From Vespula vulgaris (Eukaryota > Arthropoda > Insecta > Hymenoptera > Vespidae), in the NCBI RefSeq assembly GCF_905475345.1, contig NC_066588.1:8405001-8469000 (forward strand): a DNA stretch of 64,000 nt, written 5' to 3'. Below the pieces are notes generated by a model, which saw nothing but the letters and a program-made list of their open reading frames with translations, was not told where the DNA came from and did no database searches. The stretch's first letter is position 1. Every line of letters begins with the position of its first letter. This document shows positions 23,899 to 36,900 of the stretch, in pieces. The position numbers and the translations under genes are program-made.

Positions 23899-25242
23899 AT
23901 GCAGGTGGGTCATCCTCTTGCTTCCAACTTATCCTTGTCTTCATCGAAGTCGTGGATAGGACTCGCTCTTTTGTTTACCTTCTTTCTCTCGAGTCAAAGG
24001 TAATTCTTATCCGTCAAACGGACCAATGTAGTGATTTCGATATTATTTACTAGGTCTGTAATCAATCAATCGTTAAAATATGATGATGACTTTTAGTTGA
24101 TCAAATTTTAAGATACGATCTATCCCATCCTTCGATGATATTTATATCTTTATTGTTTTCCTAATGTTCTTGCTAATCTCTTAGCCAAGATTAACCCCGC
24201 CTGATAGTCCTGATCTGTAAACAGTGGGATCATACACCGGACGTGGAGATTGTTTATTATGTTAACACAGTTACGCACTATGCGTATCCTAGTCTCACAG
24301 GTTTTTAGATTTCCCGGGCCAAGGACAGATAATGGATGCAGTGAAATGATTAATTGTTCGCGCTAATTAATTATTAATGGGTTGACTTTTATGAGATGTT
24401 CATAGAACATTTATATGGGTATATCTATTTATAGATATCAATATGCATATTTCATTGGAAAATGGCTAGGAAAAGTAAACTTCTTTCTTTTTATAATATA
24501 CGGAGACATAGAAAGTAAACCTATTGAAAGTGGTTAAGCACGTGTACGATAAGTTCGTGTAACCTAATCATTTTATAACGCGAGAAATAGAACTTTTTTA
24601 TACAAGTTTCTCTTTTCTTATCGTTTCTTTTTTTTTTTTTTTTTTTTGAAGTAACAAAGATGAAGGGCGAAGCTTGTTAATGGTATTTGTGTTTACATGG
24701 GAAAGGCACCGTGCCAGAGAACCGATTCGCGTCTTTTTCTTCCCTTCATCGACCGGCCTGTGCCAAGGCCAAGCAAGAAGGTGAGATTCTTCTGTCACGG
24801 TCACGAACACCCTGACTCTACGACCTACTGTTTCGCTAATGCCGATCGCATAAATTTTCTCGTGGAGAAAAATTGTCAAATTTACATTTTTCTATTTACA
24901 TATTGCTAAACATCTTCGTTAAATGCCTCGTAATAGAGAAGGGAATATACATTTTTTAATATATAAAATTTGATTACGATTTCTTACGATTATTTCATTC
25001 GAAATCGCTATGTGAATATTTTTAACTTAAATACCTACGCGATATCGATTTCATGTATATCGCTTACTTCATCCGTCTTGCCTCCTCTTTTTTTTTTTTT
25101 GTATAAGATCAGAGTCGACCTTTCCGCGCTTGTTACATTAGAAGCAGTGAACCGTTAAAAGTTTCAGTGTGGCACGTCGTTGCTTGTCATCGCGTCTCAC
25201 CGTGAAATCGCAATTAATTTTTCCTTATATCGAATACTGTGC

Positions 25243-25320
<78 letters not shown>

Positions 25321-26708
25321 GACATGTATTATTATCCTTTCGTATTAAATTAATAATGCAAGCGTGACATCTAATCGTGACGTTCGTGCGTGGAAAGGTG
25401 AACAGCGAGATTCGAATACCTAGCTAAGTTTATACAGTTTTTACAATATTCATTTTTTGATGAAATATTCACAAGACTCTACTTATTGACATAGATGATA
25501 TAATATATAATTTGTTCGTCCGACAGGTCATCTTTGATGAAATCTGTAAAAAAAAGAAAAAAAAATCAAAAAAGAAAATGAAAAGAGAAAAGAAGATTCT
25601 AATCACTCTTCTCTATGAATCTTTTGCCGTTTAGCAGAAGCCACTGAGAGAATACGGCCGATTGTGCCTTGGTACAGAAAACCAAAGTAACGTTGTGACA
25701 GCGGAAATATGCACCGAGACACGCGGTGGACTTCCGCTTTTGCAAGTATGGCCAAGCGATTCGCCGAGACACGAGGTGGATAGTCAGGAACAAGCTTTCG
25801 TATTTCCGGACGTTCAAGAAAACGTTAACGACAGTGGAATCGAGTCCATCCAGGTATCAACTTGAATAGAATATTTTCTATTAATACGAGTGATTGCATC
25901 ATGCGTTTTTTATATCGAAACGATTGGTATCATCGATTCTGAACATATATATATATGTGTATGTATGTATGTATGTATATATATATGTATATATTTATAA
26001 ATATATATATAAATTATATATATAACATTTATATATGTACATATATATATACATACATATAAAATTTATATATATCTTTTTATATCTAAAATTTATATAT
26101 GTACACACACACACACATATATATACATATATATTTATTGAATATATATGTATATATATATATATATATTTATTTATTTATTCCCATAGGATTAAGAAGA
26201 TAATTTTTCTGACAGTACGAATAAATTTTAATGATTACATCTCGATTTTCTAGATATTAGGAATAAATGTCAGAAATAATTTTCATTTCCATTAGGCATC
26301 TCCGTCACCGGGTAAAGCAGCTTGCAACAGTCCAGCGACTACACCACAACAATCCCGTCGCGCGAGTCTTTTGCATCCGGATCACGCGAGGCTTCATCTG
26401 CACCATTCACATCACAATCACCATAATTCAGGCTCGAAGAGTCCTCCGACTCAAGATAGAACGTCGATCGACGAGGATCCGCCCTCGGTACCTCCGAGCC
26501 CTTCTAGTACGACGACGAGTAGTCTCCGATCGATGCCGAGTTCAGCGATCGCATCTATGCATTCTCAGGACAGACGGCGTAGCAGCAGGTAAATCTGTAT
26601 CAAGAATTATACGTGATCGGACCAATTATTCTTATCTCCTTTGCATTTCCACGTGATAAGGTCTCTTGAGAATCAACAGGTCTTGGCTAGCTAGCTAGCT
26701 AGTCACTT

Positions 26709-26765
<57 letters not shown>

Positions 26766-27143
26766 GCCTCCCTTTCCCTCCCTCAATCCTTTCTCTTTCC
26801 ATGATCTTGCGTGTTAACGTTTGAAAATGAAATCCAAAGAAACAATTACGTGATTAAATTACCAACCCTCTACTAACGTTATTCGAAAGATCCGATAATT
26901 GCCGTGACCGAGTACAATATCCCTAGTAATCGAGAGGACAGAAAATGCGAGCAAGGTAGAACATTTTTTTTTTCCTTTTTTCATTTTTTGATATAAAAAA
27001 AGTTTGAAAAGGAGTACAAGGCGCTACTAATTAAAGCTTATCGGTAATTCAGATTATTAAGTGAAAGTCGTGTTCCAATTTCGCATTGATCTACTTGTTT
27101 GATGTGGATTAAAATAATTTTAATACGAATACACACATGCATG

Positions 27144-27216
<73 letters not shown>

Positions 27217-28601
27217 GCATATATATAGTATGCGATAGGGATCTCACACGAGTGCGATGCTAACTTCGTGCGATGTCCTACCTTGATCCTTTCTTAGGAA
27301 TCTAATATCACGAGTTTCGAGATATTTCATAGCCTCAGAAATAATCCTTCGAACGATATCTTTGGATAAATGGTTCGTTTTCAATCTCATGACGACCGTG
27401 TCAAGGAGCGACCCTGGCACAATGTAAATATACCTATGTACATATATCAATCTTGGAATATTGCACGTCTAGCGCGATCGAAATTCTCATTATGACGTGT
27501 GCAATCATTCGTCCACAGTTGAATTTTCGCATTACGTTCTCCTTGAAAATATTGTTTCTTCTTTCTTTCTTTCTTTCTTTCTTTTTTTTTTTTTTTTTCT
27601 TTGAATAAAACATCGTCGAGAATACCTACGCGTTAACAATTTCTTTTAATCTTTGATCACAGCAACAAAGAAGATCCTCCTGTTTCTTCCTGAATTATTC
27701 TTTCATTATAATTATCAAGATTTTCAATGAGATACCTCCGGCCATTCTTTTTACAATGTAGAATAAAGAGAAAGAGAGAAATAACGAGCTGAGTATTGTA
27801 GATTAAAACTTTCAATTTCGAAACTTAGAAATATTTCAAGCTCTAGAATTCCCAAGGAAAATATTCGACAATCATACAGAAGCGATAGCGGTGATTAGAT
27901 ACTAGTCCTTAATCAAAGTCGGTGCGTCAAAGTGCTTTTGGCAAAGACCCAGTTTCTTTATTTTCTTTTCTTTTCTTTTCATTTCTTTTCTTTCTTCTTT
28001 TGTCGATCGTTGAATGTAGCACGTTGACTAACGAAGACGTCGAGGATAATTACTCTTATAGTTTTTATTAAGACATAAATATATTGAAGATGCAAAACAT
28101 ACTGTCTTCATAAATTTTATAGGCATTTATCGACATGATATTAGAGCGTTTTTTATCTCACCTCTAATCATGACCATCGTTATCTGCTTAATCAAATTAT
28201 ATTATATATAGTTATAATATAGTTATGTAGTTACATACACACATATATATATAGTATATTTTTTATAAATGAAAATTTTAAAAAAGAACATAATTCATTT
28301 TCACAGATACAGCATGTTCGATGCTCTGGACTTGGAATATGCTCTTTTAAGAGCCGCTGCTAGGGGTTCGGTAGGACCCTATTCTCTTTCAGAATCCCTG
28401 CACAAGTTAACGTTCACTCAAAGCCTTGCTTTCCCCGCCTTGGCTCGTGGTCTTGCTTCGAAACAGAGCGTACCTACCAGAAGACCTCAACAACATGCAG
28501 AAAGTGGACTTAATGTCTTCGCCAAGGTTGTTACAGCTCTGGTGTTGATGTTAGTCAGCGTGTTGGTGTTTGGTGTAGTTTACAAATTCGCTAGGACGTG
28601 A
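23899..28601 (+). CDS. Unrecognised His/Ser-rich protein with C-terminal membrane anchor
   Basis: Coding exons: 23899-23904 (only ATG CAG), 25638-25853, 26296-26588, 28307-28601. They total 810 nt (269 residues), and all four junctions fit in phase. Exon 1 has a strong start context (AAGC before ATG) and the donor GTGGGT. It rests on phase and context alone, so the true first exon could differ. The body from KPLREYGRLCLG onward is solid. Residues 3-74 are acidic and polar. Residues 75-171 are low complexity, rich in Ser, Pro and His, with RRASL (95-99), a His cluster (101-117), an SIDEDPP motif and RRRSSR at the end. The last exon is well conserved-looking (FDALDLEYALLRAAARG, then SLSESLHKLTFTQSLAFPAL), with a single hydrophobic segment at about 246-263 (VVTALVLMLVSVLVFGVV) and a short basic tail YKFART. 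This predicts a tail-anchored or single-pass protein facing the cytosol. The RRxS sites are typical for basophilic kinases such as PKA. I do not recognise the family. Confidence 0.75.
25244..25320. repeat. (TTA)n microsatellite
   Basis: About 25 perfect TTA/ATT triplets in the first intron of the plus-strand gene. Confidence 0.95.
26704..26766. repeat. (CT)n tract with adjoining CTAG tandem
   Basis: A CT-rich tract preceded by four tandem CTAG tetramers (about 26686-26702), in the third intron of the plus-strand gene. Confidence 0.85.
27151..27212. repeat. (TA)n microsatellite
   Basis: About 60 bp of alternating TA preceded by a short GT run. Confidence 0.95.
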
Positions 28602-30485
28602 GGATGGCTATTGGTACCCGATCGACATCCTGGCTCCAGTCAGGACTTTAATCGGCCGGGTGCCAGCGAGCCTTATGACGATAATGCCTGATCGATTTTA
28701 ATGTCAGAAGTTCGCCAAAAGATCTCTCTTTCTTTTTTCCTATTTCTCTCTTTCTCTTTATCTATCTCTTTCTCTCTCTTCATCCATTGCATTTCTTTTT
28801 TTCAATCCATTCGAAAATCTAGCCTCCCTTTTCACCAAAGATTCGATGTAGAACGAATTATTGGCGACTTTTGACATGAATCGAGCATTAATTGTATCCA
28901 TAAGGCCTTCTTGTTAACAAAAAAGCAAAAGTGATAATTAATCGGTATGACCGATTTCTTTCCTCTTTTCTTTTTTTTTTTTATGTTTTATTTTGTTTTC
29001 ATCTTCCGTGCAAAAATATTATCTACTAGTCGATTTAAATGAGATTCGACGTGGAATTTCTTTCGTGAAGAAATTCATGGTATTCGTTAAGATTTCGATC
29101 GAATAGCGAATGGTATGTATGATATAAAGAAAATGATTGAAAGATTTCAGCGTCCTTGAAGAAGAAAATGATTCGAGTTCTTGTCGGGGACGATGCGTAC
29201 GTTCTCGTTTTCGATTTTATCACGATTCGGACAAGGTCCTCGTATTGGAGCCTTCCCCTCTTGGTTAGTGAATTTTTTTACATAAAAAATTAAAAGCGTT
29301 GGCTTTTGGACGATCGCGTGAGAATGATTATGAAAAGAAGAAAAAGAAAACGAATTTAAAAGAAATGAAAAGAACAGTCAAGGGACAACTCAATCATCTT
29401 CATTGCTTTGCAGTGCCTTGTCCGTGCATGTTCGCATTGAGATTAGGAATGTGCACGCGTACACGCAAAATATTATCACAAAGAGATACAATCCCAAAGG
29501 TAATAACAAAAAAAGAAAATAATAATAATAATAATAGTAAAATGAAACAAAATGGAATAGAATTCTTCAAGTGCTTTATAGTTTATACGATTACTTCTTG
29601 ATGACAATCGCACGGAACGCGTTAATGCGCCTTCGTCATGCAAATTCTAAAACATATTACATGTCGATTTCAATAAGGTATTATCGTGTCCATGTGTACG
29701 TTTCTAAATAAACGTGAAATCTTTTTTTCTGTGTCTCCAAGTAATAAAAAATTTATCAATTAAAGAAAAAAAGAAAAAAGATAAAAAAAAACCAAAAATA
29801 AAAAAAAAACGAAAAAGAAAGAAAGAAAGAAAAAAAAATGATAAACGGGATCGGTCAATGATAATTATATATAACAGAATGTCACAAAATCGATCCGATG
29901 TATAACGAAACAGATTATCTTTTCAATAAGAGATTAAAATGAATCGGCAAAAGAACCGAAATTATTGAGATACCACAATGATACCACATATGATACCATA
30001 ATTATCTACTATATGTACATATAATAATACACTTTTCATGAATGTACAGGGTGATGTGAAAGTACGTACACATATTTAACAGGAAAAAATAGGAGAAGAT
30101 TTCACGATAAGTTCGAAGTAATTCAATCGATCGTCGACATCGTTATTAACAAGCATAACCTTCGAGTTATACTATCGACTAATTTGATCTCTCGCTGAAA
30201 AATCAAAGAGAAGGAAAAAATAAAATAAAATAGTAGAAGGAAGAAGTATCCCCTGAAGAATATTGTTTGACATTTATCTTTCGCTTTGATGAATCAGCAT
30301 CGTTCTAATCCCGAGTAAATTTGATCGCAAATTATTAGAATGGATTTTTAAAAAATGCCAGAGAAAGGAAGATCAAGTTTTATCAGGAGGAGATCGAATT
30401 TTCAAATACATGTCTTATAGAATCAATACATACGTTAGATATATCTTGTACATATAAATATGATATTATTACTATACGGCTGCTA

Positions 30486-30842
30486 TTTATTTGGTCATTA
30501 TTTTCAATCGTTTTTAATCAGTATTTAAAATAAATGATTAGTATTTATAATATGATATCAGTACGTAATATAAGTGATTAATATTACACCAATTAATTAC
30601 AACAAATATTCTCAATATTTTAATTAAAACATTCGTAAATATAATAATCTGTCTGTATTTTAAATAGATGATCAGTATTTATAATAAACCCAAACGCAAT
30701 CCTGACATTTAATTATTTATGTTGACAATTTCATTTTGTACTGATATTTTATTATAAATGCTGATCAAAATATTCACATATACTGACCATTTATTTAACA
30801 AAATACTTACCGTAAATTAATAAAAAATATCGACCAAATAAA
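30486..30842. mobile_element. MITE-like inverted-repeat element flanked by TA
   Basis: An outer inverted repeat, TTTATTTGGTC (30486-30496) and GACCAAATAAA (30832-30842), is perfect over 11 bp and each end is flanked by TA, the target site of Tc1/mariner-type elements. The inner arms continue to match loosely: a motif of the type AAATAAATGATTAGTATTTATAA is repeated in direct orientation on the left (about 30516-30550, 30655-30690) and inverted on the right (about 30745-30800). It is 357 bp long, very AT-rich and without coding capacity. Element class is inference. Confidence 0.5.
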
Positions 30843-31360
30843 TAGAAGTGCTCTTTTACAAAGATGTGTCATGACCTATATTACACGACACAATGCTTTG
30901 TACAAAGCAACGAAATTTTTAAGTAAAGAAATTTTCGTAAAATCTCTTCTCTTGATAACATCGCTACTCTCTTTATCTTGTCGGTTTTATCGTTATCGTG
31001 TGTGATAATATAATAGAAATATATTCTTTTTTAGAACGTCATTTTAAAGATAATTTTAATTTTTAACGTATTATTGAATACAGTTAAGTATTGTTTTCTT
31101 GAAATCTCTCTTCCTTTGTGTATCTTTAATAGTGGGGCGCACTTTAAAGTGATAATAAAATTATATGCGTTATCGTGTCTTGAAAAATCGCTCGAACATA
31201 TAAAATACTATCGCAAAGCTCTAACTTTAAAAGACATATTTAAAAATCGAAAATCTTATCGAACGAGGTAATTTGGAGAACATTGAAATTAAATTTCACT
31301 GTGCCAATATCCTGCCTCGTTTATAATCGATTACGTTGTTGTTGCAATGACGTTGCTTCA

Positions 31361-31363
<3 letters not shown>

Positions 31364-31419
<56 letters not shown>

Positions 31420-31435
31420 TATATATAACATATAT
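31364..31435. repeat. (TA)n (CA)n compound microsatellite
   Basis: A TA run followed by a short CA run and further TATA. Confidence 0.9.
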
Positions 31436-32017
31436 ATATGTTATATATTATTATAAATAACAATATATAACGTCATAAAAAAATCTCGAGCAGGCTTTGC
31501 TTCAAAAATCGATACCCATCCCCGCATTAAAAAAAAAAAACAAAAGAATGTTATTTTTTTTTTCTTTTTTTTTTAACATAGAAAGACTAGGTCTTGAAGT
31601 TTCGTTTCTGCGACGAGTTTTACAATTAGGCATATTCTTTTTACTTAATTAGCCTCGATTGGATAATTCAAATGTGCGCAAAAAATATTAAGTGCCACGT
31701 GATCCAACATAGAGGTAGGTAATAAGTTCTTAGATTAATGACAATCAATGCGCAACATCCATTTTAAATAGCTTTACCTTCACAACGAGACATTATAGAG
31801 ATTTCAATGATAAATCATTTTAACTCGTTGATATTTTTCTACAAATTCCATATAAATATGTTTATATGTTTACGATGTACCGACGATATCATTTATATGT
31901 TAGAATAAGGAATTGTATCTTATAATAACATTAAACAGAAATTGAATCTCAAAGAGAGTATAGCTTTGGAAAAATAAAACCAAATAAAAAAGTACAAAGA
32001 AGGTGGAAAAATAAAGA

Positions 32018-32095
32018 AAAAGAAGAAGAAGAAGAAGAAGAAGAAGAAGAAGAAGAAGAAGAGGATATTAATATGCTCGTAAGTAATCGTTCTTT

Positions 32096-32166
<71 letters not shown>

Positions 32167-32167
32167 G
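32018..32167. repeat. (GAA)n and (TTG)n trinucleotide tracts
   Basis: GAA/AAG triplets to about 32060, then after about 35 bp a perfect (TTG)n of about 24 units (32095-32167). Not in a coding exon. Confidence 0.92.
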
Positions 32168-33835
32168 CTATTGAATATCGATAATACACCGTTTATTATG
32201 ATCAGATTCAGAGAAGGGGTTGTTTCACCGTTTCACCGTTGATCTCCATTTTCAACCTTTGTGTACATATAGCTTTGTATCTGGTTATGACGTGTGTGTT
32301 TGTATGTGTACCTCTTACTGAAAATCTCAAATTACAACTGTTCCGTTATATCTTCGATTTTTCCTCCACAGCTAAAGGTGCTAATATATCTACAGTGATT
32401 TATTCATCGTACACGATTATACATACAATTTGTCTCGCTCTTAGATTTTTTCCTTTTTTTTTTTTTTTTTTTTACTTTTTTTTCTTTTTCTTTTTTATAA
32501 CACTCTTTCTTTCGAAATCGAAAGAAATCTAGTATGTATTTATATTCCAACCACGATCGTAATCATCGACCTATATCAATCGATAAATCGATTATTTAGA
32601 CAAAATTCCATTTATTGCTACTTTACAGAGATCCCTCATAAGTATCTTTCACGATTATGTTTCCATGTAATACGTATATGTATATTGTGTATATGTACGT
32701 GTACGGATTTGTGTTGTCCTACGTGTTCACTTGTTTCTTTTTTTATTTTTATTTTTTTTTAATTTTTAATTTTTCTTCTTGTTTCTTTTATACAGACGCA
32801 TTATGCGCGATATAAGCGCATCTTGTATACATATGTATGTATGCATGTAGGTATGTGTGTACGTGTGTATGTATGTACGTGTGTATGTATGTATGTACGT
32901 CATCGGCCGCTTACAAGAGAGTGATCAGTAAAAGAACATGAAAGTATGTATGTATTTTATACTTTTTTCGTCAACGAAAAACGTCGAGGTTAATCAATTT
33001 TCGTATGATCAATTCTTAATCTTTTCTTTTCTTTTTGTTTTTTTTTTTTGTTTCTTTTTTAATTATGGGCTTTTCTCTCTTTCCTATTATTGTTTCGATC
33101 GTTTAAACAATACACTTTATTTAAAGAATAATTTTTATCGTTAGCGTAGTAGCAGCAGAAGATTTAGGATATTCCTTTCGGAAAAATCGTAAATTCGTTC
33201 GAAGGAAGTCGATTCATATAAATCAGGAATTTGGGTTATTTCTACTGGAGATTTCGACCATCTCTCTTTTTTCTCTTCTTCCTTTTTTTTAACATTTTTC
33301 TTTCTTCGTGTATCATTCTATTTTTTTTCTTTTTCTTTTTTTAATTATTCGCTTCGTTCGCGCTTAGGCCGTACTTTACCGTTCCTTTTTTTCTGCAAAC
33401 TTTCTATTACCTGCTTTTGTCCTTTAATCACCCACCTCCGCCTACTCTTTTTCTCTACTCACTTCCCAACCCTCTCCCTCTTACTTTCTCTTCTCTCTTC
33501 TCTCTCCCTCCCTCTCACCCTCGCATCTTTCTGTTTCTATTTTTTCTCCTTAATGGAATACTCTGTGCGTTGCACGTACTCGTGTCATTTTGTGCTATGA
33601 TAAACTCGACGATTTGGGGTGTAAAAAAATAAATTACATCGGCTAGAGGAAGCTCGAGTTTACGGTCTCTTTAAATAATGAAATTATTTTATATTGAGAT
33701 TTTTTACCCTTTTGTTTAAGTATTTTAAACCGTAATTATTTATGAACACGAATACGAATTGTAAGTTCTAATGAAAGACTAGAATGAGCGAGAAAAAAGC
33801 GTTAGAAAGAGCGAGAGAGACAGGTAGAAGAGAGC

Positions 33836-33869
<34 letters not shown>

Positions 33870-33988
33870 ATACAGAAAAAGAGAAAGGAACAGATATGAA
33901 CTATCCCTGTAATTTCGTTTTTCTCGGAACAATCGATGGACGATCAACGAACTATTAATTTTTGACGACATTAGTGCCTCCAATTTCG

Positions 33989-36900
33989 TTACTGATAAAT
34001 AATCGGATGAGCTGGCTCGACAGGAAGGTCGCTATCGAGTTCGAGGGACACTCCATCTTTAGATACCAAATAGTGCGTGAACAGTTCACCCTTTCCTTTG
34101 ACAAAGACGAGGCCACGTTGTTCGAAACCAAATCCAAACGGTTCCAAAATCATCCGCGTCTCGTCTGTAACCTAAAAATCGATTAATTCTCTTTTAATCT
34201 TAATAATCTTTCTATCTCTCTCTCTCTCTCTCTCCCTCTCTCTTTGTCCTTTAGAATGTAATAGAAATGTAATATGGCTATTTTTACCTGAATACATCCA
34301 ACCTTTCCTGTGCTTTCCATTCGCGAAGCAACGTTTACCGTGTTACCCCAAATATCGTAATGAGGCTTTCGAGCACCAATAACACCGGCAGTTACCGGGC
34401 CATGATTAATACCCATTTTTAGGACGAAATGATTGAAGCTCTGTTCGTTAATACTCGAAAGAGCCTTCTTTAATTCCAAAGCAAATTCTACGAGGATTGA
34501 AAGGTGAGCCCATTTTGGACTATCTTCGGTCTCTATTGTTTCCGTTATGCCCGAGGCAGCCATGTAAGTTGAACCTATTGTTTTAATCTTAATGATGTTC
34601 TTGAATTTATTTTGATCCAAGATCTACCAAAGAGAGGAAGGTCATGTAGAGTACATATCGATTAGTTGTTCTTCCGATAACGGAAATATTTTCATATACA
34701 ACTGACTCACAGCATCAAAGTCGGAGATCACTTCGTTGAGGAACCTTAGACACTCGAGTCCTTGATTATTGATACTTTCCTCGCTGTAAAAATCAGCGAA
34801 ATTGGGCATACTAGCAAATAGTACACCAACTTCGGCGTAACTTTGACTGTAGAGATCGTCGTGATGCCTCGCACTTGAGAGAAAATAGGTTGCCACGTGA
34901 GGTGGTAAAATGTTGTATATTAACGCTCCATTTCTTCGTTTCATATCAGCGGCTCTTTCTCTCTGAGCTGCTACCTCTCGTCCACGAAGATACAGCATTC
35001 TCCTCGCTTTCTCGGTCTAACGAATAAAATTTGTTCGATTTATTTTCTTTAGTTTCCTTTCCCACACTTCTTTCCAATTACTTTATCCCTTTATTCTTTT
35101 ACGTTACTTTCCAACAAAGTCTCTTTTTTGTTTGTATTGATCGGAAATAAAATAAAAGAGATTTCGCGTGACAATTTCGTGTCGATTAAAATCTCGGATA
35201 AAAGGTTCCTCGAATCGCGCCGTATTAGAGTCGATTCAATTCCTCACCAGAGTCTAGCAATTCGCAAATCGATATGGGATGTTACCGTGACGCGGCGAGA
35301 ACCGAACGGAGATGAGTAATCAACGCTTTCGATTATCGGAGAGACACGGTCGTTCGTTCGGTTTCAATCGAGAGAGATAATTACTTACGTATCTAGCTAC
35401 GATGACCAAGGAAGTAGCGACGATGAACAGAGTAACCGACAAGGAATATCTTAAAGGAAATGAAATTGGACCAGGTGGTGAGGTTGCCATATCCTCCCTT
35501 TCCAAGCTAGATTTGAGGAATACTATATTGATAAAACATTGCGCACCGGCCAGAAGGTACATCAGCAATGCCTTTCCAATATAGCAAAGATACGTTGGCA
35601 TAGAAATCGCTATCAGAGCAAACACACCGATGTAAGAGTAATAGGAAGGATAAGGACAACGTAAAGGAAGTTGCCAGTTCGACATGTTTCCTTTTGGTTT
35701 TTCTTCTTCGATGATCGCACAGTTACCCTGAATAAAAAATATTCGATCGAATCCTTTCACTCCGATTTAATATAAGAGTTAAATTGTGAAGAAAATTGTA
35801 ATACCATGTCGAGAAGTAGGAAGTCGCTGAGAGACAAGATCATCAGCAACGTAAGGATTCTCCTCAACCATGTCGCTCTTATTGCACTTCCAAGACACGT
35901 AGCACCTGCTAGAACGATTCCGAAGAGAATAACCACGCCTGCACCACCCCAAGTAAAAGGTCCCCATGGCTGTAATCTCCATAGCGGTGATGCACATACC
36001 ATCACCAAAGGTCCACCTAACACAGATAAAGGTGAGAAAGTTTCCTCGGCGCTTTGAAAGGCTCTTTCCAGAATCGGATCCTTGAAATGCAACGTCAACC
36101 ACGATGCGTGACCCTTCAGGTCGGCACCCCCACCTACGTCGAAATTACGTGAATCAATTATTGTCATATCGAAGAATTCACTAAACGATCGATGAACTCT
36201 TACCTTTGTTATCCAATTCCTTTCTCAATCTTTGCGTGAACTCCTCGGAGTCTTCTTTGTTATTTTTCTTTTCCTGATTGTCATCCATTATTTTTTGAGA
36301 AGATTCGTCGTTCAACGATGCCAGGCTTTTCGTTATCGCTGGTTTAAAAGGTTTTAAAGCTTTGACTATGAAGTAGGTGACGATTCCAGCCTTCTTAAGC
36401 GCGTCCTCTCTTTGCTCGCCAAACGCCGGCTCGATTTCAAATTCGTGGTTGAGGAAACTCAAAGTCACGTTGGAAACATGAACTCTCCTTAAAATAAACG
36501 CACCCGTATTGTTATTCTATTTATAGAAAAATTTGTTACGTTCAAGCACACATATTCCCCCTATCCTTTTGACCCCGTTCCGCGATATAATCAACGACCT
36601 CTGTGAATACGCGCGAAGAACTCGATCTTTTTATCTCTATCTTGCACGGTGAAATTTCGCGAGAAATTGAGGGAAGATTTGAAAAAGTAAAGGCACGCTA
36701 GTTTGTTCGTTCTCATCCTTCTCGTCGCGCCCCTTGTCTGTTTATCCCCACTTAAGGGCCTCTGAATAAATTAGGTTAAGAGGAACGCAAGCTCGAACGA
36801 ATAGCTCCCTTGGTACGTGCCGAGATTCAAGTACCCTAACTGCGCCGGTCACGTTTAATGATCCAAACCAGTATCGCGTACAAGGGTGATAGACTTTATC

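Larger units (their letters stand above)
28602..33988. other. Intergenic between convergent genes; holds 3' UTRs, simple repeats and one MITE-like element
   Basis: A 5.4-kb AT-rich interval between the stop of the plus-strand gene and the stop of Ac3. The first part is presumably the 3' UTR of the plus-strand gene (one AATAAA lies at 29707-29712). It contains a MITE-like element (30486-30842), (TA)n/(CA)n at 31364-31435, (GAA)n at about 32018-32060, (TTG)n at about 32095-32167, and many T- or A-runs. No protein-coding gene seen. Confidence 0.55.

Noticed and set aside
23867..23904. Alternative start ATG at 23867 (MSSTTMRSAEAC) for the unrecognised gene
   Set aside because: It reaches the donor in phase 2, whereas every possible acceptor before KPLREYG is phase 0; the ATG at 23899 is the one that fits.
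31920..32189. Poly-Thr minus-strand open frame
   Set aside because: Entirely the product of the (TTG)n and (GAA)n tracts.
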